A stretch of DNA of 64,000 nucleotides, from the NCBI GenBank assembly GCA_016713725.1, contig JADJOO010000008.1, positions 1 to 64,000 of the forward strand, in the 5' to 3' direction. The notes below the pieces were generated by a model. It ran no database searches and had not been told where the DNA came from. It was given only the letters and a program-made list of their open reading frames with translations. The stretch's first letter is position 1; every line of letters begins with the position of its first letter. The position numbers and the translations under genes were made by a program. This stretch comes from Pseudomonadota bacterium (lineage in GTDB: Bacteria > Pseudomonadota > Gammaproteobacteria > Steroidobacterales > Steroidobacteraceae). Shown piece by piece: positions 1 through 9,116 of this stretch.

Positions 1-789
1 CAGTTTCACGAACTGCGCATCGGTGTTGGCGGCGAGCATGAGCACACCTCGGCAGTCTCGAAGGCGCCGGATGAGGGGCTCGCGCTCCACGCCCCGTTGC
101 CATTCTGGGACGGAGTCCAGCCCGCCGATAGCGTTTGGGTCATCAGGGGAGGCCATTAGCATCAGCGCCGTATCGAGCATCGCGACGTCGAGGTGAACGG
201 CCCCTGCCGGTACGCTGCACCCTCAAGAGCCCGGCCATGATCGCCTGCGCGGCGTTCATGCCGGTGGCGTAATCGACATAGGGAGCGCCAACCTTCGTCG
301 GACCATCGCCCGGCCTGCCGGTCGTCAACATGATGCCGCACATGCCTTGGATGATGTGGTCGGAAGCCGGGCGAGGACTCAACGGTCCCGATTGGCCATA
401 GGCCGAAATTGAGCAGTACCCAATCTGAACAACTGTCGCGAACAGCTTCGAAACTCCAGCCCGAGCCGTTCGGCGACACCCGGCTTGAAGTTCTCGACAA
501 AATACCAGGCGCCGGCCACAAGTCGATGCGCTAGTTCGAGACCTTGTGGCGACTTGAGGTTGATTGCTACCGACTTCTTGTCGGCGTTCTGAGTCAGGAA
601 ACTCAGCCCCATGCGGCGAGATGCCAGTTCGGGCAACAGACCACCATCGCGAGTCCAGTCGCCTTCGCCGGGCTTCTCGATCTTAATGACCTCCGCTCCC
701 ATCAGAGCCAGCTGGTAGGTGGCGTAGGGTCCGGCAAGCACCTGGCTGAGGTCGACTATGCGGACGCCGTTGAGAGGCTGGAACATCAT
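1..789 (-). CDS. CaiB/BaiF family III CoA-transferase, C-terminus beyond window, two frameshifts
   Basis: Family III CoA-transferases move CoA between carboxylic acids in the cytoplasm. The N-terminus shows the family signature (VRIVDLSQVLAGPYAT, then GAEVIKIEKPGEGDWTR). After a break near 435 it continues as SGPLSPRPASDHIIQG and VDYATGMNAAQA, which carries the expected catalytic Asp. After a second break near 210 it reads LDVAMLDTALMLMASPDD and runs off the window. About 262 residues are present of a usual 390-400. The start ATG at 789 overlaps the stop of the upstream tctC-like gene by four bases (ATGA), so the two are translationally coupled. The context suggests that it activates the acid brought in by the TTT transporter. 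The family is clear; the substrate is not visible. Confidence 0.85.
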
Positions 790-1832
790 ATCCTCGGAAA
801 ATGTTGTCCGTGGGCTGAGCGCGGATGCCGCAAGCTGGCGAGCGGTCGTGGCAGGTAGCAGAACTGGCTCAGTTGCGCCCTCATGCCTTTGATTACTAAT
901 TTGTTCTTGTCGTAGGTTTTGGCCATCTCCCGAAAAGCCGCGTCCACGCCAAGGTATTCAATCGGGACGTCGGCGGAGGCCGCGACTTTCTTAAAGTCTT
1001 TGTCGCTTGCTGCTGCCTTCAGCGCTTTGGACAGCTTATCGAGAATCAAGCGCGGCGCGCCTTTCGGCAGGTACACCGTGGTGCGGAAATCCATAGCGAA
1101 CGGATAGCCCTCTTCCTCGATGGTCAGCACGTCCGGGGCAGAGGGGTGGCGGAAGGTCGTCAGCGCTGAAACCGTCTTAAGCTCGTCGGGATAGCGGCAA
1201 TGGATTCCTCCCGAGAAGGCCAACATGACCTGCTTGCCGAGCAGCGCGTTGATCATCTCGCCGCCGCTCTGCAGCGGCACGATATTGATATCAATGTGCT
1301 CCGCCTTGGCGATGGCCTCGATGTAGAGGCGAGCCTCGGGCTGAGTGCGCCATAGGTCGACCCGGGCTTCTTCGCCCACGCAACGTATCCTCTGATGCTG
1401 CTGAAAGGCGCGTCCTTTGGCGCGGCCATGCCGACCTGGTACTTGGTAATCATGCCGGCATACTCGAAGTCATCCGGCCGGAAATTGATACGTTCCATGA
1501 TCAACGGTGCTGAAGTGACGACGCTGTTGGAGTGGAACAACACGGTGTAGCCGTCGGGCGCCGCGCGTTGGAGTTGTCGGGCTGCCACCGCGCCCCCGGC
1601 ACCGGGCTTGTTGACCACGTTCACTGGCTGACCCAGCTGATCACCCATCACCTTGGCGGGCAGCACGGGCGATTAGGTCGGTCTGTCCGCCGGCGCCGTA
1701 GCCTACGAGCATAGTGATCCGCTTATTAGGGTAGGGCTCCGGCGTCACTGCATGCGGCACGGCTCCAGTTAAGCTGATGGCAATCGCGGCAGCAGTCGCT
1801 CCGAGCAGATAGCGTCTTGATAGAATTGCCAT
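786..1832 (-). CDS. tctC: TctC/Bug-type periplasmic solute-binding protein, frameshifted
   Basis: This is the extracytoplasmic receptor of a tripartite tricarboxylate transporter (TTT). It begins with a twin-arginine-type signal (SRRYLLGATAAAIAISL), followed by the Bug-family start of the mature protein (YPNKRITMLVGYGAGGQTDLIAR). Breaks near 1655 and 1370 interrupt the frame, but the family segments VVNKPGAGGAVAARQLQRAAPDGYT and the later LTIEEEGYPFAMDFRT region follow in order. Total length of about 348 codons is slightly above the usual 320-330 because the last 25 residues look unrelated to the family. It lies 3 bp after tctA and overlaps the CoA-transferase start by 4 bp. The ligand is probably a carboxylate but is not identifiable. 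Confidence 0.85.
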
Positions 1833-1835
1833 GTC

Positions 1836-3337
1836 TCATCCTTCCTTAACGAAGCGGGGGCCTCGTCGGCCCAGCATGACTACCGTCGCCAACGTGAGCG
1901 CGATGAAGACAACGGCAATCGGATGTCGCGCCAGGTTGGTAATGTCATGGTTCATCAGTTGAAGCGACTGCCGGAACCCGAGTTCCAAATCGGGTCCGAG
2001 CACAAAGCCGATCAGGAAGGTGACGAAGGAGAAATCCAGCTTGCGGGCGAAGACCCCGAGCACGCCGAAGAACAACATCACATAGATGGAGAACAGGCTG
2101 CCGCTCTCCATATAAGCGCCGACGCAGCACAGCAGGAGTACGCCGGGTATGATCAGCCGCATCGGCACCTTGATCACCAGCGAGAAGATGGGCTGTCCCG
2201 CAAGGCCGATGACCAACATGATTAGGCTGGCGCACAGCATCGCGGCATAGATACCCGCAACCAGCTCGGGCTGCTCGATAAACATGCGCGGGCCCGGCGT
2301 CACACCGTGCAGCATGAACGCCCCGATGAGTATCGCGGCGATGATGCTCCCCGGTATTCCCATCGCGAACAGCGGGATGAAACTGGCGGGCACGACTGCG
2401 TTGTCTGCGCTCTCCGAGGCCGCCACCCCCTCAATCATCCCGGTGCCAAATTTTTCCGGCGTCTTCGATGCTCGTTTCGTGGCGCCATAGGACAGGAAGG
2501 AGCCGACGCTGGCGCCAAGCCCGGGGAGAATGCCGACTACCGAACCGATCACAGTGCCGCGCAATATCGCCGGCAGGGAGCGCCCCCAGTCCGATGCCGT
2601 GACGGTGCGATCATCCTTCCCAGTCCCATCGGCTATGCGCGCCGTCTCCAGGTCGAGTTGCTTGAGATTGCCCGCCTGCACGACCATTTCGGCAACTGCA
2701 AGCATGCCGATCGACATTGGGATGAGCGCGATGCCGTCGTCGAGCTCAAGCAGGCCGAAGGTAAAGCGGGGAATGAAGGTTTCAACCTCCATTCCGACGG
2801 TCCCAAAGAACACGCCGAACGCGGCTGCGATCATGCCTTTGATCATCGACTTACCCGACAGGCCGCCAACGAATGTCAAAGCGAACAGCAGGATGGCGCA
2901 CAACTCCACCGGACCGACAAGCAGGGCAAGTGGCCCGCCAGCGGCGCGGCAAGCAAAATCAGCATCACCGTTGACAGGAAGTCCCCGATTACCGATGCGT
3001 AGAGGCTCATCTTGAGAGCCTTCTGAGCTTTGCCGTTCCGCGCCAGCGGATAGCCGTCAAGCGCCGTCGGCGCGGAAGAAGGTTCGCCGGGCGTGTTGAG
3101 TAGGATCGCCGAAACCGCGCTTCCCGCCCCGCTTCCCTTGGCGACGCCGATGAGCAGGCCGATGGCCGCGACCGGCTCGAGATAGAACGTCAGTGGAATT
3201 GAGACCGCGACGCCGGTGCCCCTACCGAGGCCGGGCAATGCCCCGACGACGTAGCCGACCAGGACGCCCACGACTATCCACGGCAACGTGCTTGGATGCA
3301 GCACGTTCTGGAAACCGGAAACCAGTTGCTCGATCAT
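1836..3337 (-). CDS. tctA: TctA-type large permease subunit of TTT transporter, one frameshift
   Basis: This is the large membrane subunit (about 12 segments) of the TTT secondary transporter. The N-terminal part reads VVGVLVGYVVGALPGLGRGTGVA, then LLNTPGEPSSAPTALDGYP, the conserved family core. After a break near 2900 the frame resumes with GGLSGKSMIKGMIAAAFGVFFG and runs to the stop at 1836. It includes the second family repeat (VGILPGLGASVGSFLSYGATKRASKTPEKFG) and the ESADNAVVPASFIPLFAMGIPGS segment. The 500-codon length equals the family norm. The start overlaps the tctB stop by four bases, and the tctC start follows 3 bp after the stop. It works with the adjacent tctB and tctC. Confidence 0.9.
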
Positions 3338-3789
3338 ACGATCGCCGTCCCGAGCACCTTGTAAAACACAGCAGCCAAAGGGCCGTTAGAAACCCCGCAG
3401 GCATCAGAACTAGGATTGCAACGTTGCGCTCGCCGAGTACCAATAGCGACCCAACGACCAGAGCGGCGCCTCCGGTTAGCGGCGAAACCCACACGAACAG
3501 TGCCAGCGCCAGCGCGAAGACGGCGCCAATCTTGAACATCGCGGCAATCTCGGGGCCGTGATATCGGCGGGCTCTCTGTTTCGTCCGCATTGTCCGGTCC
3601 GGCCTGCAGGTTCTTTATAACCAACAGAACAGAAAGCCCGACAATCACTGCGATCATCAGACTTGGCACAAGACGCGGCGACATCATTTCGGCCGGCCCC
3701 GGCACGATCTGCCAGGGAATAACCACAAACAGCATCATGAAGCCGACAACGACAAGCACGACGCCAGACACGACATTCGCGCGTCTCAT
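3334..3789 (-). CDS. tctB: TctB-type small membrane subunit of TTT transporter, frameshifted
   Basis: This is the four-helix small subunit of the TTT transporter. The N-terminus has one hydrophobic segment (VVSGVVLVVVGFMMLFVVIP) followed by the family-typical GPAEMMSPRLVPSLMIAVIVGLSVLLVI. A break near 3565 shifts the frame; the next segments (FKIGAVFALALALFVWVSPLTGG and LVLGERNVAILVLMPAGFLTALWL) lie in another frame. The original frame returns near 3385 for the last residues (LAAVFYKVLGTAIV). The length of about 152 codons fits the family. It is the first gene of the tctB-tctA-tctC-CoA-transferase operon and overlaps tctA by 4 bp. Confidence 0.8.
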   Translation of the reverse strand: MRRANVVSGVVLVVVGFMMLFVVIPWQIVPGPAEMMSPRLVPSLMIAVIVGLSVLLVIKNLQAGPDNADETESPPISRPRDCRDVQDWRRLRAGAGTVRVGFAANRRRRSGRWVAIGTRRAQRCNPSSDACGVSNGPLAAVFYKVLGTAIV

Positions 3790-4307
3790 GTCACTCCTTC
3801 AATCCGCCATTTCCATTCCCTGCTCGAAAACGCGGCCGGCGACTTCGATTTCTCACTGCAGCGTATGAGCCTCGGGCGGTTAGGTGTAGTCGTAAGTTCC
3901 TTCAAGGTGATAAGTTCTCTTAATGTCGTGTTCGTTTCAGCGTGTTGAATGGCATTGCCGGCGCCCTGTAAGACTTTTTCTCTGACCGGCAGCGGCGTTC
4001 ACGCATCGTATATGCGCAGCGGGACGGAATACGGAACTGGCCCCGAAGGGCACATCAAATCTCCCGCAGGTTAAAAGACCCCACTGCATTGGGCCTGAGA
4101 GTGCCGCTCCTTGCGCGCTGACTACGCGCTTATTGAGTCTAGGCGGGCGGCCGCTACCTCCCGCCGTCCGCACTTACCTCCAGACATCGGCAAATGGCCA
4201 AAATGCGAGATTTGGCGGAGTAGCGGGGTACGACATCGGTGGATCGGCGGCTCGTTTCGGACCAAGAAAATCTCGACGTCCGTATGGCCGGCTTCCGCTA
4301 TAGCAAT
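3790..4307. other. 518-bp gap between ilvB-like gene and tctB
   Basis: The interval separates the end of the acetolactate synthase gene from the start of the tct operon. No reading frame in it has recognisable family features. In particular I see no ilvN-like regulatory subunit. It presumably holds the tct operon promoter and the end of the ilvB transcript, but I could not place a promoter or terminator. Confidence 0.5.
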
Positions 4308-6084
4308 TCAAGGCTCAACCGCAGAATATCGCTGGCCTTTTGAAAGAAGCATTTCATTGTGTCCGCAACCAGCAGGAATCATCGGAAAGCAGTTTTCCTC
4401 TGCAGACACGCGTACATCCAGAAAGTATGGCCCCTTGCTGGCCAGACACTCAGCCAGCGCGGCATCTAGTTCGTCGCGCCGATCCACCCGCCGCGCCTGC
4501 CAGCCGAAACCGCGCGCCACCATCACATAATCCGGGAGCGCTTCGGTGTAGCTGTGGCTGTAGCGTCCATCATGGATCAGCTCTTGCCACTGGCGCACCA
4601 TGCCCATGTAACCATTGTTCATGAGAATCACCTTCACGGGAGTGCGGTGCTGAACGGCAGTTGAAAGCTCCTGGATGTTCATCATTGATGCGTCTCCACT
4701 TACACACCACCGTCTTGCCGGGGTGCGCAATCTGTGCACCAATGGCCGCCGGCAAGCCATAGCCCATAGTCCCGGCCCCGCCCGAGGTAAGCCAGCGGTA
4801 CGGCCGCTCAAAGCGTAAGTGCTGCGCGGCCCACATCTGATGTTGTCCAACGTCGGTCGAGACGATGGCGTCCTTGTCGCATAGATGCGCTTGCAGACGA
4901 GACATCAAGGCCTGCGGAGCGATCTTCACAGGCGTGTCGATGAACCCTAGCGAGTCCTCCGCACGCCATTGATCGATTCGCTTCCACCACGAGGCCAAGC
5001 GGTCCGGCCGCATTGTCGGTTCGATGTACCTCAGCAGTTCAACCAGCACCCGCCCACAATCGCCAACGAGCGGAATGTCAGCCCGAACAACCTTGTTTAT
5101 TGATCTGGGGTCGACGTCGACGTGGATAAACTTTGCCTGGGGGCAGAAAGCGTCCAGTCGGCCTGTGACCCGGTCGTCGAAGCGCGCACCGGCGCAAATT
5201 ACTAGATCGGCGTGGTGCATCGCTAGGTTGGCTTCTAATGAGCCATGCATTCCAAGCATGCCGAGCCACTGGGGGCTCGATGCGGGAAACGCCCCCAGGC
5301 CCATCAGCGTGGCTGTGCACGGCGCCTGGGTTCGTCGCACGATTTCGTAGAATGCGTCGCAGGGCCAAATGACCTGAGTTGATCAACCCCCGCCGCCGTA
5401 GAACACGGGCCGCTCTGCGCCCTGAATCGCTTGCGCAGCCACACGGATAAAGTTACTTGTTAACGGGTCGATCTGGGGTTTGCCGACCTTCGCAGATACA
5501 GTAGGTGTTCGGTGTCGAACTGGCGCCGCTTGCACGTCTTTTGGCAGATCTAGGAGCACTGGACCGGGTCGGCCGCTGGAAGCGAGCGCGAATGCCTTCC
5601 GCAACTCCCCCTCGAGCACCATCGGATTTCGAACCTGCACATTCCATTTCGTCACCGGCCGCGAGATACCGAGCGCATCGCATTCCTGGAATGCATCCGT
5701 GCCGATGGCCTCGGTCGCCACTTGGCCGCTGATGCAGAGAATGGGTACCGAGTCGCACATTGCATCCAGTAGACCGGTGGTGGTGTTACTCATACCGGGA
5801 CCTGACGTCACGAAGACAACCCCTACCCGCCCGGTGGTTCGCGCATAACCCTCGGCCGCATGCACGGCCGCTTGCTCGTGTCGCACCAGCACATGACGCA
5901 CCCGAGGTTCGCCGTGCAATGCGTCGTACAAGGGGAGCATCGCGCCTCCTGGGTAGCCGAATACCGTGTCCACACCCAGATCGATCAGGGTGTGGATCAG
6001 AACTGCGGCCCCGGTCAGTTCAGCCGACTCGCGGTCGCTAGGACCAACGACGGACGACGGTGTGTTGGGGATGGCACGCATCAT
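4308..6084 (-). CDS. ilvB: Acetolactate synthase large subunit-like ThDP enzyme, three frameshifts
   Basis: It condenses two 2-oxo acids (pyruvate with pyruvate or 2-oxobutanoate) using thiamine diphosphate, in the cytoplasm. The N-terminal PYR domain shows VFGYPGGAMLPLYDAL and the conserved Glu of VRHEQAAVHAAEGYAR. The middle domain has FDDRVTGRLDAFCPQAKFIHVDVD. The ThDP motif reads GDASMMNIQELSTA with NNGYMGMVRQWQELIHDGRY downstream, which is typical of acetohydroxyacid synthase and not of other ThDP decarboxylases. Breaks lie near 5392 (in a G run), 5365 and 4705. The total of about 592 codons is normal. No small subunit lies beside it. It is divergent from the AsnC-type regulator at 6182 across 97 bp with a strong palindrome. 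Confidence 0.85.
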
Positions 6085-6144
6085 ATGAATGTGCCGGGAT
6101 TGCGGTGGAAAAGGCTTCTATAATTTTGCTAGATTCGGCCACAA

Positions 6145-6163
6145 CTCAGAAAAATGTTCTGAG
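6145..6163. promoter_or_regulatory. Perfect 7+5+7 inverted repeat between ilvB and asnC-type gene
   Basis: The sequence CTCAGAAAAATGTTCTGAG has 7-bp arms with no mismatch around a 5-bp spacer. It sits about 19 bp upstream of the AsnC-type start and about 60 bp upstream of the ilvB-like start. AsnC/Lrp regulators commonly bind such sites in the shared divergent promoter, so this is the likely autoregulatory and target operator (inference). Confidence 0.6.
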
Positions 6164-6181
6164 AACCGGTAAATTTGCGGT

Positions 6182-6535
6182 ATGGATCTCGACAAATTCG
6201 ACTTTTCGATTCTGAAGGCCCTCCAGCAGGACGCGCGCATGAGCCTACAGGCACTCAGCATCCAGGTAGGTCTGACGAGTTCGCCCTGCTGGAACCGGAT
6301 CAAGCGGATGGAAGAAGCCGGGGTCATCGAGGGGTATTCGGTGCGCGTAAACGCGGAGAAGATCGGACTGCCGGACACTGTGATCGTACAGGTGACGTTG
6401 GACAGTCATTCAGACGCCGCGCTTTTCAATTTCGGCAAAGCGCTGGAAGCGATACCTGAGGTGCTCGAGGCCTTCCTTGTCTCCGGAGACTACGATTACT
6501 ACGTCCGCATCGCTGTGAAGGACACCCCCCGCATG
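6182..6535 (+). CDS. Lrp/AsnC family regulator, C-terminus lost
   Basis: An N-terminal winged helix-turn-helix (LDKFDFSILKALQQDARMSLQALS, then SSPCWNRIKRMEEAGVIEGY) is followed by the effector-binding RAM/AsnC domain (VIVQVTLDSHSDAALFNFGKAL up to FLVSGDYDYYVRIAVKDT). Family proteins carry about 30-35 further residues. Here the frame leaves the family after residue 118, at a run of six C (about 6525), about 110 bp before the tRNA-Phe repeat. A stretch shortly after the break (PGVRST) resembles the end of the family, so either an indel or island-related damage is possible. Members sense amino acids, which fits the divergent acetolactate synthase gene. Confidence 0.8.
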
Positions 6536-6642
6536 GAACCCGCGCCGGGGGTTCGGTCGACCGGGTCCCGCGGGGCTCGGCATGGGCTCGGTCGGCGAGG
6601 GCGGTTCGGTCGGCCAAGCAGAAATCTGTTCCCGGTCTTCGA

Positions 6643-6770
6643 CTTACTCGCACCGAACCGGGCTCTCCGCTGTCTTGAAAATCCGCGTGTCGATGGTTCG
6701 ATTCCGTCCCTGGCCACCACTTTCAAGTTTTTGATTTGCATGCTTTTTCGGGCATCACCCGCGGACTATC
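6643..6770 (+). repeat. Direct repeat copy 1 with tRNA-Phe 3' half (att-like scar)
   Basis: About 128 bp that recur at 40751-40870 in the same orientation. The core (about 6674-6719) is a tRNA 3' half: anticodon loop TTGAAAA (GAA, Phe), T loop TTCGATT with pairing arms, acceptor strand CCTGGCC, discriminator A and CCA. No matching 5' half precedes it, so this is a fragment and not a working tRNA. The flank downstream of CCA is also shared, including CCGCGGACTA, which occurs again at 6801-6810. Tyrosine integrases typically use tRNA 3' ends, so this looks like an attachment-site scar. Confidence 0.7.
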
Positions 6771-7058
6771 GGGGGCGATTTTGGCCCGAAAACGGCTGAA
6801 CCGCGGACTAGCACCGGAGGTCAGCCCCGATGTCCACACGATTGAGTGCCGGCCGCGTTCCCGCGATCTATAAGTTCATCGAGGCCCACCAGAGCCAGCA
6901 TAGCGTCGAAATGATGTGCCGCTTGCTCGAGGTCAACGGGCGGCTACTACTACGAGGCTGAAAAACCCGGTGTCCAAGCGGGCGCAGGAAGACGCCAGGT
7001 TGCTGCGGCTGATCCGCGCCTCGTTCGTCGCAAGTCAGGGTGACTACGGAGCGCCACG

Positions 7059-8468
7059 GGTGACGTCCCCGGACGTGGTGTACGAGTGACGGGCTGAGCC
7101 GCCGGCGATCGCCGCCGGGGTTTAAGCCGGTCAGGCCGCCGGGAAAGCGGCCATCGTGGGTTCTGGTTTAAGGTTGGGTTACCACCACGGCCCTGAACCG
7201 GAGAACACCACGATGACCACCAAGCCGAAAGGCATTACTTGCCGACCTTCTGGAAAAGGGCGGACAACGACCCTGCGGGAGATGATCCACCACATCGTCG
7301 AGCGGGTGATGCAGTTCGACGCGTCGAGAACCTCTGCGCTGCCGGCTACGGCGAGCGCAGTCCCGATCGGCAGAACAGCTGCAACGGCTACCGCGAACGG
7401 TTGTGGGAGACCCGCGCCGGCTCGATCGCGGTGAAGATCCCCAAGCTGCGCTCGAAGCTACTTCCCCGCCGTTCCCGGAGCCGCGGCGCACGGCCGAGAA
7501 GGCGCTGGCGGCCGTGATCCAGGAGGCCTACGTGCAGGGGCGTCTCGACGCGCTCGGTGGACGAACCGGTGAAGGCGATGGGGATGAGCGGCATCTCCAA
7601 GAGCCGGTGTCGCGGCTGTGCGCGGAAATCGACGAGCGGGTCAACGCGTTCCTCGGCCGCCCGCTCCGAGGGCGACTGGCCGTGCCTGTGGATCGATGCG
7701 ACCTACTGAAGGGCCGCGAGGCCGGTCGCATCGTTCCAAGGCCGTGATAATCGCCGTCGCGGTCAACGCCGAAGGCGTGCGCGAGCTGCTCGGTATGGCG
7801 ATCGGCCCGTCCGAGGCCGAGGCCGTTCTGGACGGACTTCCTGCGCTCCCTGACGCGCCGTGGCCTGCGTGGCGTGAAGCTGGTGATCTCCGATGCCCAC
7901 GGGGGCTCAAGGCCGCCGCTGCCAAGGTGCTGGCCGCTACTCCGCGGCGCTGCAACGAAATTCACTTCCTGCGCAATGCGCTCGCCCACGCCGGCAAGGG
8001 CCAACGCCAGATGGTGCTCTGCGGCGATCACCGCCTGCGTTCGCGCAGGGTCGTTCGAGACGGCGAGCCAGCAGTGGCGCGCCGTGTCCGATCAGCTGCG
8101 CGGCAGGGTTCCCAGCTCGCCGACTTGATGGACGGCGGCGCCGAAGCCGATGTGCTCGCGTACATGACCCCGAAAGCGCACCGCACGCAAATCCACAGCA
8201 CCAACCCGCTGGAGCGGCTCAATGCCGAAATCAAGCGGCGCACCGAGCGGTCGCATCTTCCCGAACGAAGCCTCGATCACGCGGCTCGTCGGCGCGCTGC
8301 TGCTCGAGCAGAACGACGAGTGGCAACTGCAGCGTCGCTACATGTCCCTTGAGGCGCTGCGAACCCTGAGTGACAATCAACCTGCTCGGCTGTCCGCCGT
8401 GGTCAGCTGAGCACGAGTCCAACCACACCAGGACTCACGACTCGTACACCACTCCGCGGGACGCGACC
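7059..8468 (+). mobile_element. IS256-family insertion sequence, copy 1 (degenerate)
   Basis: A 1410-bp element with 28-bp imperfect terminal inverted repeats (7059-7086 and 8441-8468, both ending in GTGGTGTACGAG on the inner side). It is flanked by a perfect 8-bp target duplication GCGCCACG (7051-7058 and 8469-8476), the size usual for IS256. It is in opposite orientation to the copy at 24063-25475, and the ends were defined by aligning the two copies. It is inserted inside an IS3-family orfB. Confidence 0.9.
7213..8410 (+). pseudogene. IS256-family transposase, copy 1, many 1-nt indels
   Basis: It corresponds over its full length to the intact 399-residue transposase at 24121-25320 but is broken by more than ten single-base insertions or deletions, with rather few substitutions. 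Recognisable pieces include REMIHHIVERVMQFD, the segment around GYRERLWETRAGSIAVKIPK, LVISDAH, and NPLERLNAEIKRR near the end. As it stands it cannot give a protein. Because indels outnumber substitutions against a near-identical sister copy, sequence error is a real alternative to natural decay. Confidence 0.85.
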
Positions 8469-9116
8469 GCGCCACGTGTGTTCCTGGACCTGCGCGAAGC
8501 GGGTGAGACCTGCAGCAAGCATCGGGTTGCGCGATTGATGCGGCTGAACGGCCTGCGCGCCCTGCAGGTTATCGCCGCCGACGCTGGTCCGTCGGAAAGC
8601 CTTCTGTTTTGATCCCGAATATTCTGCAACGGCAGTTTACGGTGACGCGCCGCAACAAGGTCTGGGTCACGGATATCACCTACATTCGGACGTGGCAAGG
8701 TTGGCTGTATCTGGCTGTTGTCATGGATCTGTTCTCACGCAAGATCGTCGGCTGGTCGGCGCGCCCGACGATCCATCGGGAACTGGTGCTGAATGCCGTC
8801 CTGATGGCCATCCGCTGCCGACGACCACGCGGCACGCTGATTCACTCAGATCAGGGCACCCAGTTTGGAAGCGAAGCGTGGCGGCGCTTCTGCCGGACGA
8901 ACCACCTCGAGCGAGCATGAGCCGCAAAGGCAATTGCCGGGACAACGCCGTGGCGGAATCCTTCTTCAGCAGTCTGAAGAAAGAGCGCATCGAAGACATC
9001 ACAAGACCGCGAGCCCGCGATCGCAGACATATTCGACTACATCGAGTCGTTCTACAATCCGGACACGCCGTCACAGCCACCTTGGCGGAATCAGTCCCTG
9101 ACCAGTTCGAGTCAGC

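Larger units (their letters stand above)
6830..9101 (+). pseudogene. IS3-family OrfB transposase, interrupted by IS256-family element
   Basis: The reading frame starts at ATG 6830 (YKFIEAHQSQHSVEMMCRLLEV) and runs to GDYGAPR at 7058. The IS256-type element intervenes, and the frame resumes at 8469 as APRVFLDLREAGETCSKHRVARLMRLNGLRA. The rve catalytic domain follows with D (WVTDITYIRTWQG), D (LIHSDQGTQFGSEAW) and E (DNAVAESFFSSLKKERI). Extra frameshifts lie near 6942, 8570, 8905 and 9000. No OrfA precedes it, so the left end of the element is missing. The split is exact: removing the insert and one copy of GCGCCACG restores GAPRVFLD. Confidence 0.85.

Noticed and set aside
3937..4173. 78-codon minus-strand frame between ilvB and tctB
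   Set aside because: Composition is without domain signs, there is no ribosome site, and it overlaps other meaningless frames.
6643..6719. Complete tRNA-Phe gene
   Set aside because: The acceptor 5' strand GGCCAGG, D arm and the 5' side of the anticodon stem cannot be found, so it is a fragment. The same applies to 40751-40825.
6499..6741. Minus-strand frame starting MQIKNLKVVARDGIEPSTRGFS
   Set aside because: This is the well-known spurious translation of the complement of a tRNA 3' half and not a gene.
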